In this document: positions 8,276 to 16,317 of the stretch, piece by piece | Layout of the letters: each line of letters opens with the position of its first letter | Numbering within the stretch: position 1 is the stretch's first letter | NCBI RefSeq assembly: GCF_001613805.1 | Contig: NZ_LPVY01000024.1 | Coordinates: forward strand, 62,001-126,000 | Direction: 5' to 3' | Source: Thalassospira lucentensis | GTDB taxonomy: Bacteria; Pseudomonadota; Alphaproteobacteria; Rhodospirillales; Thalassospiraceae | DNA: 64,000 nt | Notes under the pieces: generated by a model | The model's database searches: none | Seen by the model: the letters and a program-made list of their open reading frames with translations, nothing else | Told to the model about the DNA's origin: nothing | Program-made: the position numbers and the translations under genes

Positions 8276-9337
8276 TCACTTCAGATATCCGATATCTTTC
8301 CAGATTTTGTAATTCTCGCGGAAAGACTGGAGGCTATCGTAAGCTTCCTTGAAGGCGGCATCTTCTGCGGAAAGTTCAGTGGCAACCTCTTCCCATGCCC
8401 CACGCATTGCATCGAGCATTTCCGGGGACCAGGTTTTGATGTTCACACCTTTTTCCTTAAGTTCCTTAAGGGCTGCGAACTGGATGGCTTCACCTTCGGC
8501 AAAACCATAGGCCAGGTTGTCGTTACAAACCGCTTCGATCTGGGCCTGCTGGGTCTTGTCGAGCCCATCCCACTTTTCCTTGTTGATCATCAGATCGAAC
8601 AGGGTGGATTGCTGATGCCAGCCGGGGAAGTAATAGTATTTGGCAACCTGATGGAAGCCGAGTTTCAGGTCGATGGCCGGCATCGAGAATTCGGTCGCAT
8701 CAATCGTGCCGAGTTCAAGGGCGGGATAGATATCGCCACCTGCCAGAAGCTGGGTCGAGACACCAAGCTTTTCCATGACTTTCGCGCCAAGGCCAAAGAA
8801 GCGCATTTTCAGGCCTTTAAGGTCTTCAACCGTGTTGATTTCCTTGGAAAACCAGCCCGAAGCTTCCGGTGCGATCAGGCCGCAGAACAGCGACTTGATG
8901 CCATGTTCGGCATAAAGCTTGTCAAAGATTTCCTGACCGCCGCCAAATTTGACCCATGCCAGATATTCACCAGCCTGCGGACCGAACGGAACGGCACCGA
9001 AAAGCTGCAATGCCGGAACCTTGCCCGCCCAGTAACCCGGGGTGGAGAAGGCCGCATCGATGGAACCGGTTGAAACCGCATCAAAGACTTCAAGTGCCGG
9101 AACAAGCGCGCCCGGCTCATAGAATTTAATCTGAATGTTGCCGCCGGAAACTTCGTCGATTTTTTCATCAACACGTTTGCCGAGCGTGCCAAGCTGGGTC
9201 AGGCTGCCCGGATAGGTCGAACCCATTTTCCAGCGAACACGGTCCGCTGCATCCGCATCAGGTGCAACCGTCGTCAAAGCAGCCGCTGCAAGGACGGCCA
9301 CACAGGTTGCAGACTTCAAAATATTAGCAAATTTCAT
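8276..9337 (-). CDS. dctP: TRAP transporter solute-binding protein (DctP family)
   Basis: A 353-residue periplasmic binding protein. The signal peptide covers about residues 1-30 (ends APDADA), then RVRWKMGSTYPGSL begins the mature protein. Family marks include AFSTPGYWAGKVPAL, MRFFGLGAKVMEKLG, and IDLKLGFHQVAKYYYFPGWHQQST. The last resembles the TakP branch, which binds 2-oxo acids or lactate with a cation; the ligand here is not certain. The ATG at 9337 is preferred over one 42 bp upstream because it follows ggagg and starts the signal peptide. It is the first gene of the operon. Confidence 0.9.
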   Translation of the reverse strand: MKFANILKSATCVAVLAAAALTTVAPDADAADRVRWKMGSTYPGSLTQLGTLGKRVDEKIDEVSGGNIQIKFYEPGALVPALEVFDAVSTGSIDAAFSTPGYWAGKVPALQLFGAVPFGPQAGEYLAWVKFGGGQEIFDKLYAEHGIKSLFCGLIAPEASGWFSKEINTVEDLKGLKMRFFGLGAKVMEKLGVSTQLLAGGDIYPALELGTIDATEFSMPAIDLKLGFHQVAKYYYFPGWHQQSTLFDLMINKEKWDGLDKTQQAQIEAVCNDNLAYGFAEGEAIQFAALKELKEKGVNIKTWSPEMLDAMRGAWEEVATELSAEDAAFKEAYDSLQSFRENYKIWKDIGYLK

Positions 9338-9904
9338 TCGTAGCTTCCTCCCTAAGAAGTCCGAAATTGGTATTACCACGTTGGGTCGAGTACCGCCTTT
9401 TGCTTTTATTATTACAGGCGGAATCTTCCCGTTCCTTGTGTTGCAGGGCGAAGCTTAAGCGTATTTGGCAAGTATGAGCAAGTTTGTTTCGCCCGCCGCG
9501 CAAGAAAATATCTTCGCGAACGCACAAAAATGACTTGATTTCGCTCAAAAAACCGGAATTTCCGCATGGAAATGCGTATTTATACGGGGTTCAGTATGTT
9601 GCATATCTCTCATTTAAAGTTGTTATAGCAAAAAGGCCTGTCAGCCCGCGCGATGGTTGCGAATCGATTGGTCGAATGGCTGTTTTCTGATTGCCTGCAT
9701 ATGGTCATGCCGGGGCAGCGGGCAGTGATGCCAGCAAAGAAAGCACCGTGAAGGCGTGACGGAAAGTTTGCGCCCGCGAACGGTAATGCAATCCTGTTGC
9801 AGCGCAGTGCCGATGACTGATCCGCTGGCAAAGTCAGATCGCCCGATGAATTTTCATCAGGTCATGCAGCAGGGAGATTTGAAGACGGAAAACCGACCGG
9901 AAAT
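9338..9904. other. Intergenic region, about 570 bp, no gene supported
   Basis: It holds the dctP promoter region. Short open frames here (for example minus strand 9610-9831) have no family resemblance, no good ribosome-binding site and codon use unlike neighbours. I see nothing else definite. Confidence 0.4.
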
Positions 9905-9937
9905 GAAAACGGGAAGCCTTTGAAAAAGACTTCCCGA
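9905..9937 (-). terminator. Terminator of the downstream tRNA-Pro copy
   Basis: cgggaag / cttcccg hairpin just 3' of the tRNA on the minus strand, followed by a T-rich run (gttttcatttcc). Confidence 0.7.
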
Positions 9938-9941
9938 CTGA

Positions 9942-10018
9942 TGGTCGGAGCGAGAGGATTCGAACCTCCGACCCCTGCCTCCCGAAGACAGTGCTCTACC
10001 AGGCTGAGCTACGCTCCG
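9942..10018 (-). tRNA. tRNA-Pro(CGG), copy 1
   Basis: A 77-base tRNA with encoded CCA. Acceptor CGGAGCG pairs with CGCTCCG. The anticodon stem CTGTC / GGCAG holds loop TTCGGGA, giving anticodon CGG (reads CCG, proline). The T-loop is GTTCGAATC. The first base is C, as in bacterial tRNA-Pro. Confidence 0.95.
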
Positions 10019-10180
10019 TCAGTGGGCGGTTGTTTAGCTCGTCTTCAGGGCTGGATCAAGCATAAACCGGTCGATAGGCGCGAAAAACTTTACTGTTTCG
10101 CGACAGATGATTTCACGGTTGCGCGGTGTGGGGATCAATCGCTTTGCGGGTGAATTTGGCGCTGTTAACGCCAATACGCA

Positions 10181-10215
10181 AAAGGCCCCGAAACGGAAAC
10201 CGTTTCAGGGCCTTT
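10181..10215. terminator. Hairpin terminator between the two tRNA-Pro genes
   Basis: aaaggccc-cgaaacgg / ccgtttca-gggccttt folds into a long stem with loop aaa. On the minus strand it sits directly behind tRNA-Pro copy 2, so each tRNA seems to be its own transcript. Confidence 0.7.
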
Positions 10216-10221
10216 GAATGA

Positions 10222-10298
10222 TGGTCGGAGCGAGAGGATTCGAACCTCCGACCCCTGCCTCCCGAAGACAGTGCTCTACCAGGCTGAGCTACGCTCCG
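10222..10298 (-). tRNA. tRNA-Pro(CGG), copy 2
   Basis: Identical to the copy at 9942-10018 over the whole gene and the adjoining bases. Anticodon CGG, CCA encoded. The sequence between the copies is not duplicated. Confidence 0.95.
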
Positions 10299-10385
10299 TC
10301 ATTCTGCGAAGCCGGGTGATAATCCCAAATACGGACCGACGCAAGGGTTTTTTGCGCCAGTACGCCGGGACCCCGGCATGCGATA

Positions 10386-11438
10386 TCAGTATGGGCGCGA
10401 AATGCAGAACTCGACCGCCTCGATCATCGCATCCTTGATTGCGCCATCTTCAAAGCGCGTCAGGGTGTCGATGGCAAGCTGGCCAAATTCACGTGCACGA
10501 TCCATCGATGCGCTAAGCGCGTCATATTTGCGGATCAGTTCCTGTGCGCGATCAAGATCGCCATCCTGGAATTCCTGATCTTCCATGCAACGACGCCAGA
10601 AGGCCTTTTCCTCGTCATCACCCTTGGCATAGGAAATGATGACCGGCAGGGTCACCTTGCCGTCACGGAAATCATCGCCAACGGTTTTGCCAAGCGTCGC
10701 CTGATGGGCGGAATAATCCAGAACATCGTCGATCAGCTGGAAGGCGGTGCCAAGATAGATGCCATAAAGGCGAAGGGCTTCTTCATCCTCGGCCGAACGA
10801 TTGGCAATCACTGCACCGATCTGCGACGCTGCCCCGAACAGGGCGGCGGTTTTGGCGGTGATGACTTCAAGATAGGCTTCTTCGCTGGTCGCCATGTCAT
10901 TGGCGGTCGAAAGCTGCAAAACCTCGCCCTCGGCGATGACGGCGGACGCCTTCGCCAGGATATCAAGAACCTTGAGCGAGCCGTTTTTGACCATCACGAC
11001 AAAGGCCCGCGCAAACAGGAAATCCCCGACCAGAACGCTGGCTTCGTTGCCAAACAGGGCATTGGCCGATGCCTGGCCACGGCGCAGCAGGCTTTCATCA
11101 ACAACATCATCATGCAGAAGCGTTGCGGTGTGGATAAACTCGACACAGGCCGCAAGATCAACCGCAGATGTCCCGCCCTGATAGCCGCAAAGCTGGGCGG
11201 ATGCCAGTGTCAGCATCGGGCGCATGCGCTTGCCACCGGCGGCAACCAGATGGCTTGCCAATTGCGGGATCAGCGCAACTTCGCTGTGCATGTTGTCGAT
11301 GATGACCTGATTGACGCGCTTCATGTCGGCATCGACAAGGCGTATCAGGGAGTCAAGGCTGGGTTCGGTCGTCTGCTGCGTTGCGATATTGGTCACGCTG
11401 TAATCCGAAACAATTTCTCGCGTATTGACCCCGCCCAC
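10386..11438 (-). CDS. ispB: Polyprenyl diphosphate synthase (probable octaprenyl/decaprenyl, quinone side chain)
   Basis: A trans-prenyltransferase that builds the long isoprenoid tail of ubiquinone from IPP. Both Asp-rich Mg-binding motifs are present: LLHDDVVDESLLRRG and LIDDVLDYS, with GGKRMRPML near the N terminus. At 350 residues it is slightly longer than usual because the chosen GTG at 11438 gives an extra N-terminal tail; an internal GTG at 11396 would give 336 residues, and neither has a strong ribosome-binding site. The gene is divergent from the DUF2007 gene. Confidence 0.88.
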   Translation of the reverse strand: MGGVNTREIVSDYSVTNIATQQTTEPSLDSLIRLVDADMKRVNQVIIDNMHSEVALIPQLASHLVAAGGKRMRPMLTLASAQLCGYQGGTSAVDLAACVEFIHTATLLHDDVVDESLLRRGQASANALFGNEASVLVGDFLFARAFVVMVKNGSLKVLDILAKASAVIAEGEVLQLSTANDMATSEEAYLEVITAKTAALFGAASQIGAVIANRSAEDEEALRLYGIYLGTAFQLIDDVLDYSAHQATLGKTVGDDFRDGKVTLPVIISYAKGDDEEKAFWRRCMEDQEFQDGDLDRAQELIRKYDALSASMDRAREFGQLAIDTLTRFEDGAIKDAMIEAVEFCISRPY

Positions 11439-11561
11439 CGGGACGGGTAACGCTGATTTCAGTGGGCGGCCTCAACATAGAGATGCCGGGTGGTGACGGT
11501 CAAGTGGACAAATGGTTGCCAGCCAAGCAACAATAGCCACCTTGGTGACAGTTTTACCTGA

Positions 11562-11583
11562 ATATGTGCGGTCGGACACATAT
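11562..11583. promoter_or_regulatory. CRP/FNR-type inverted repeat candidate
   Basis: atatgtg-N8-cacatat, a 7-bp perfect inverted repeat with the TGTG-N8-CACA spacing of CRP/FNR-family sites, but the inner A and T of the classic CRP site are C and A. It lies in the gap between the divergent ispB and DUF2007 genes, 49 bp before the latter. Confidence 0.35.
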
Positions 11584-11631
11584 ATATGGATAGCATAATC
11601 ACACAATAACCAACCGGGGCGCATAAATCGC

Positions 11632-11889
11632 ATGATCGAGCTATTTCGCAGCAACGACCCGATCGAGCTCAGCTGGGCGCAATCGGTTCTCGCCGACGAA
11701 GGCATCGCCAGCCATATTTTTGATTACCATGCCAGCATTCTCGAAGGATCCATCGGCGCCCTTCCAAGGCGTTTGATGGTTGATCCCCAGGAAGAAAGCC
11801 GGGCCAAATACATCCTTGATATTGCCAGACGTGAACTTGATGCGCATAACGCACGGCATGATCCCGATGCCGAGGAAGTCCAGGACTGA
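11632..11889 (+). CDS. DUF2007 putative signal-transducing protein
   Basis: An 85-residue soluble protein. MIELFRSNDPIELSWAQSVL...ADEGIASHIFD and LPRRLMVDPQEESRAKYIL match the small alpha/beta DUF2007 fold, which resembles a PII-like ferredoxin fold; its exact role is unknown. In alphaproteobacteria it is commonly next to a small methyltransferase gene and opposite ispB, as here. Confidence 0.85.
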   Translation: MIELFRSNDPIELSWAQSVLADEGIASHIFDYHASILEGSIGALPRRLMVDPQEESRAKYILDIARRELDAHNARHDPDAEEVQD

Positions 11890-11949
11890 AAATCGGCCCG
11901 GGCCTAGCAAGGCTGTGGGATTGGCAAGGTTGCAGGAATTACGAGATTT

Positions 11950-12735
11950 ATGACCCGACCCGATAGCGCATTTCATGTTCCCGATTTTGCGGAAGAACGC
12001 ATCAGCCATGATTTTCTGCTGGGCGGTTCGGTGACGTTAAAGCAGCCGGTGGATGGATATCGCGCTGCGGTCGATGCTGTTTTGCTGGCGGCGTCCGTTT
12101 CGATCAGTTCCAGACGGGATCAGAAAATACTTGATGTCGGGGCGGCTGTCGGGTCGGCCGGGTTGTGTGTTGCACGCCGTCTGCCGGATGCCGATGTGAC
12201 CGGGGTCGAACTGCAGGACGATCTCTATGCGCTGTTTTGTCGAAACATTGTCGAAAATGATCTGGTGGGCCGGGTAACGCCGGTTCATGGCGATATCAAT
12301 GATCGGTCCCTGCCGCTGGTGGCCGAAAGCTTTGATCAGGTGATTTCAAACCCGCCCTATTATGCCGGGGGCACACGCCCCGCCAATGAAAGCCGGGCGC
12401 GGGCGCATCAGGAAGGCACCGCCGATCTGAAGGACTGGATCAATTTCTGCCTTCGGATGGTGCGCCAGAAAGGCCGGATTACTATTGTGCATCGGGCGGA
12501 TCATCTCGACCGGATCATCGGGCTTTTGCATGGCAGGGCGGGCGACATGACCATTTATCCGATCTGGAGCAAGGCGAGTGCCGATGCGCCGTTACGTGTG
12601 ATTGTTTCGGCGCGCAAGGGTGTTTCCTCGCCGGTTACCCTGCGACGCGGAATTGTTCTGCATGACGAGGCCGGTGTTTATCTGCCGGAATGTGATGCGC
12701 TTTTGCGCGCACCATCTGCATTGCCCGGTTTCTAA
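11950..12735 (+). CDS. tRNA1(Val) adenine-N6 methyltransferase-like protein (TrmN6 family)
   Basis: A 261-residue SAM-dependent methyltransferase. Motif I is ILDVGAAVGSAGLCVARR, the acidic end of strand 2 is VTGVELQDD, and the catalytic NPPY box is VISNPPYYAGGTRP, the mark of N6-adenine or N5-glutamine methylation. The HDFLLGGSVTLKQPVDGYRAAVDAVLL start is typical of the TrmN6/YfiC group, which modifies A37 of tRNA-Val. The target is inferred from family only. Confidence 0.82.
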   Translation: MTRPDSAFHVPDFAEERISHDFLLGGSVTLKQPVDGYRAAVDAVLLAASVSISSRRDQKILDVGAAVGSAGLCVARRLPDADVTGVELQDDLYALFCRNIVENDLVGRVTPVHGDINDRSLPLVAESFDQVISNPPYYAGGTRPANESRARAHQEGTADLKDWINFCLRMVRQKGRITIVHRADHLDRIIGLLHGRAGDMTIYPIWSKASADAPLRVIVSARKGVSSPVTLRRGIVLHDEAGVYLPECDALLRAPSALPGF

Positions 12736-12820
12736 ATCGGGCTTGGTTTAATATAAGGGCACGATAAAGTGCGTTGCTGGTCCGTTGCGGCGCAGAAACC
12801 TTGATGCTTTGGGAAATGCC

Positions 12821-13054
12821 ATGCTGAGTTTATCGAAAATCCTTTTTACCGCACTGATCGTTGTGGTGGTATGGCAGGGCTTTAAACTGTTTACCCGCAA
12901 GAATCAGGTTTCCGGGCAGGAACAGCCAAAACAGACCGGGCATGACAAGAAAGCCAAACAGCAGAAACAGGAAGCTGTGGCGCATGATCTTGAAAAATGC
13001 CCGAAATGCGGTGTCTATCACGCCGAAGGCAGCGCGCATGTTTGCGAAGTCTGA
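12821..13054 (+). CDS. Small membrane-anchored protein with Cys-x2-Cys motif (PP0621-like)
   Basis: A 77-residue protein. One N-terminal membrane helix (ILFTALIVVVVWQGF) is followed by a charged Lys/Gln-rich linker and a C-terminal CPKCGVYHAEGSAHVCEV, which could bind zinc with C, C, H and C. The layout is that of the PP0621 family of small proteins with unknown function. The ATG at 12821 is preceded by gggaa and is preferred to an upstream TTG at 12785. Confidence 0.7.
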   Translation: MLSLSKILFTALIVVVVWQGFKLFTRKNQVSGQEQPKQTGHDKKAKQQKQEAVAHDLEKCPKCGVYHAEGSAHVCEV

Positions 13055-13301
13055 GTTGCGCGCACTGCATATTTTCATTTGCTGATTTCTTCGACTTTCG
13101 CCCAACAGGCCGTGATTTCGCTTGGAAAAACGGGTTGTTGCACGGATGTTGTATGCTGCAACGCGGTATGAGATTCGCCGCGGCGTCATAAAAAGCGCTA
13201 AATTCAGGCCCACTCAGGGCTTTTGCGTTCTTGACCCCGACGGGGTGGGGCGGTAGCTTGCCGCTCTAAATTTACCGATAACTTAATAGTGAGTTCGCGC
13301 A

Positions 13302-14192
13302 ATGGCGCTCGACGGGTCGCAACGTCCCCCTTCATTCCAGGAAATCATTCTTCGACTTCAAAGCTATTGGGCCGATCAGGGATGTGTCATCCTGCAGCCC
13401 TATGACCTTGAAGTCGGTGCCGGTACCTTCCACACCGCAACCACGTTGCGCGCGCTGGGCCCGGAAAGCTGGAATGCGGCCTATGTGCAGCCGTCCCGTC
13501 GCCCGACCGATGGTCGTTACGGCGAAAACCCGAACCGTTTGCAGCACTATTACCAGTTCCAGGTCCTGATGAAGCCGTCACCGGCCAATTCGCAGGAACT
13601 TTACCTTGGCTCGCTGGCGCATCTGGGCATTGACCCGATGGCGCATGATATCCGTTTCGTCGAAGACGATTGGGAAAGCCCGACTTTGGGCGCGTGGGGC
13701 CTTGGCTGGGAAGTGTGGCTGGACGGGATGGAAGTCACCCAGTTCACCTATTTCCAGCAGGTTGGCGGTTTTGAATGCGACCCGGTCCCGGTCGAGCTGA
13801 CCTATGGTCTGGAACGTCTGGCGATGTATATCCAGGGCGTCGAAAACGTTTATGACCTTGATTATAACGGCAATGGCGTCAGCTATGGCGATGTGTTCCT
13901 GCAGAATGAAAAGGAACAGTCGACCTATAACTTCGAAGTCGCCAATACCGATATGCTGTTCCAGCATTTCAAGGACGCGCAGGCCGAATGTGCTGTCAAT
14001 ATCGAACGCGGCCTTGCCCTGCCTGCCTATGAGCAGGCGATGAAAGCCAGCCATATCTTTAATCTCCTCGATGCGCGCGGCGTGATTTCGGTCACCGAAC
14101 GTGCGGCCTATATCGGCCGTGTGCGCGACATGTCGAAATCCTGCTGCGAGGCGTGGCTTCGTTCGCGCGGGCATTTGAAAGAGGAGGCATAA
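13302..14192 (+). CDS. glyQ: Glycine--tRNA ligase alpha subunit
   Basis: The 296-residue catalytic subunit of the alpha2beta2 glycyl-tRNA synthetase. Hallmarks are [38 protein letters not shown] and [14 protein letters not shown]. It is followed after 3 bp by glyS. The 247 bp upstream contain no recognisable riboswitch or T-box. Confidence 0.97.
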   Translation: MALDGSQRPPSFQEIILRLQSYWADQGCVILQPYDLEVGAGTFHTATTLRALGPESWNAAYVQPSRRPTDGRYGENPNRLQHYYQFQVLMKPSPANSQELYLGSLAHLGIDPMAHDIRFVEDDWESPTLGAWGLGWEVWLDGMEVTQFTYFQQVGGFECDPVPVELTYGLERLAMYIQGVENVYDLDYNGNGVSYGDVFLQNEKEQSTYNFEVANTDMLFQHFKDAQAECAVNIERGLALPAYEQAMKASHIFNLLDARGVISVTERAAYIGRVRDMSKSCCEAWLRSRGHLKEEA

Positions 14193-14195
14193 GTC

Positions 14196-16259
14196 ATGGC
14201 CGAATTGCTGCTTGAACTGTTTTCGGAAGAAATTCCGGCCCGCATGCAGGCGCGTGCTTCCGAGGATCTGACCAAACTGGTTACCGATGGGCTTAAGGTC
14301 GCCGACCTTGGTTTTGATAAAGTCGAGGCACTGGTTACACCGCGTCGCCTGACCCTGATCATCAATGGTTTGCCCGACAAACAGCCGGACCTTCGCGAAG
14401 AACGCCGTGGCCCGCGTGCCGATGCCCCGGAAAAGGCGATTGCCGGTTTCCTGGCGGGCAATGGCGTGACGCTGGAACAATGTGAAAAGCGCGAAACGCC
14501 CAAGGGTGTTTTCCTGTTTGCGATTGTCGAACAGAAGGGCCGTGATAGTGCGGACGTCATCAAGGACATCATCGAAGACGCCATGGCAAAACTGCCCTGG
14601 CCGAAATCGATGCGCTGGGCCGATCAGAAAGTCCGCTGGGTCCGTCAGCTTGACCGGATTCTGTGCCTGTTTGACGGCAAGGTGATCCCGGCATCCTTTG
14701 GCCCGGTAACGGCTGGCAATATCACAAGCGGCCACCGGTTCCTTGCACCGGCCACCTTCAGCGTTGCCAATGCTGCCGAATACAAGGCGAAGCTTGCCTT
14801 TGCCAAGGTCATGCTCGACCGTGAAGAACGCAAGAAAGTCATTCTGGATGGTGCGCGCAAGCTTGCGGCATCAGAAGGTTTCACGCTTCTGGAAGATAAC
14901 GGGCTGCTCGAGGAAGTCTGCGGTCTGGTTGAATGGCCCGTACCGGTCATGGGCAAGGTCGATGACCAGTTCATGGATATCCCGCGCGAGGTTCTGGAAA
15001 CCTCGATGCGTGAACATCAGAAATATTTCGTCGTCGAAGACAGCAATGGCAAACTGGCCGCGCGCTTCATCACCATTTCGAACATGGTGACGCTGGATGC
15101 CAACGCGCAGATCATTGCCGGGAACGAACGCGTTTTGCGCGCACGCCTGCATGATGCGAAATTCTTCTGGGATCAGGATCGGAAAGTGACGCTCGAAGCG
15201 CGTCTGCCGAAACTTGATAACATCGTGTTCCATGCCAAGCTTGGCTCGCTGGCGGAGCGTGTTCTGCGCCTGCGCGGACTGGCACGCGAACTGTCAGCCG
15301 ATATTCCGGGCTGCGATATTAAACTTGCCGATCGTGCGGCGGAAATTGCCAAGGCCGATCTGGTGTCGAACATGGTGTTCGAATTTACCGAACTTCAGGG
15401 ACTGATGGGGAAATACTACGCCGAGAATGACGGCGAAGCCCCCGAAGTCGCCAACGCCATTGCGCAGCATTATGCACCTGCCGGTCCGTCGGATATGTGT
15501 CCGACCGCACCTGTTTCGGTGGCTGTTGCCTTGGCCGAGAAGCTCGATACCCTTGCCGGGTTCTTTACCATCGATGAAAAGCCGACCGGTTCAAAAGACC
15601 CGTTCGCGCTGCGTCGTGCGGCATTGGGTGTCATCCGGCTGGTTCTGGAAAACGGTTTGCGTGTGCCGCTGCGTCGCGCATTTGCCTTTGCCGTTTCCCA
15701 ATATCCGGCCTCCATTCGTCGTGACGAGGCGGTTGACGAACTTCTGGCATTCTTTGCCGACCGCCTGAAAGTCCATCTGCGTGAACAGGGCGTGCGCCAT
15801 GATCTGGTGTCTGCCGTGTTTGCCCTTGATGGCGAGGACGATCTTGTCCGCCTTCTGGCCCGTGTTGATGCGCTTGCCGATTTTGTGTCGGGTGAAAGCG
15901 GCGTCAACCTTATGGCCGGGTACAAGCGCGCGTCCAATATCCTGCGTATCGAAGAGAAGAAGGATGAAAAATCCTATGATGCGGATGTGTCCGCCGATCT
16001 TCTGACGCAGGACGAGGAACGCAAGCTCTATGAGGCGCTCATCAATGTCCGGCATAAGGCTTTGCCGCTTCTGCGGGCAGAGAATTATGCCGAGGCTATG
16101 GCCGAATTCGCGCATCTGCGCGGACCGGTCGATGCATTCTTCGAAGGGGTCACGGTAAATAGTGACAAGGCAGACGAACGTGCCAACCGGCTTAAGCTGC
16201 TGGCGCAAATTCGCACTGCCTTGCATGACATTGCCGATTTCTCGAAGATCGAGTCATAA
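14196..16259 (+). CDS. glyS: Glycine--tRNA ligase beta subunit
   Basis: 687 residues, full length. Starts [18 protein letters not shown] with a strong gaggagg site inside the end of glyQ. It holds the HD-like region and the C-terminal anticodon-binding domain ([26 protein letters not shown]). It recognises tRNA-Gly and works with GlyQ. Confidence 0.96.
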   Translation: MAELLLELFSEEIPARMQARASEDLTKLVTDGLKVADLGFDKVEALVTPRRLTLIINGLPDKQPDLREERRGPRADAPEKAIAGFLAGNGVTLEQCEKRETPKGVFLFAIVEQKGRDSADVIKDIIEDAMAKLPWPKSMRWADQKVRWVRQLDRILCLFDGKVIPASFGPVTAGNITSGHRFLAPATFSVANAAEYKAKLAFAKVMLDREERKKVILDGARKLAASEGFTLLEDNGLLEEVCGLVEWPVPVMGKVDDQFMDIPREVLETSMREHQKYFVVEDSNGKLAARFITISNMVTLDANAQIIAGNERVLRARLHDAKFFWDQDRKVTLEARLPKLDNIVFHAKLGSLAERVLRLRGLARELSADIPGCDIKLADRAAEIAKADLVSNMVFEFTELQGLMGKYYAENDGEAPEVANAIAQHYAPAGPSDMCPTAPVSVAVALAEKLDTLAGFFTIDEKPTGSKDPFALRRAALGVIRLVLENGLRVPLRRAFAFAVSQYPASIRRDEAVDELLAFFADRLKVHLREQGVRHDLVSAVFALDGEDDLVRLLARVDALADFVSGESGVNLMAGYKRASNILRIEEKKDEKSYDADVSADLLTQDEERKLYEALINVRHKALPLLRAENYAEAMAEFAHLRGPVDAFFEGVTVNSDKADERANRLKLLAQIRTALHDIADFSKIES

Positions 16260-16317
16260 ATAAGGTCGGGGTCGCCCGGAATTCCGGAACGCCTTGACCA
16301 GATGAGGAAAAGGCAAG

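Noticed and set aside
8015..9073. 352-codon plus-strand frame across dctQ and dctP
   Set aside because: The minus-strand TRAP genes are clear, with ribosome-binding sites and signal peptide.
9610..9831. 73-codon minus-strand frame in the gap before tRNA-Pro
   Set aside because: No ribosome-binding site, mixed composition and no family resemblance.
13055..13301. T-box or glycine riboswitch ahead of glyQ
   Set aside because: No T-box core or paired glycine aptamer features were seen, and T-boxes are not expected in this group.
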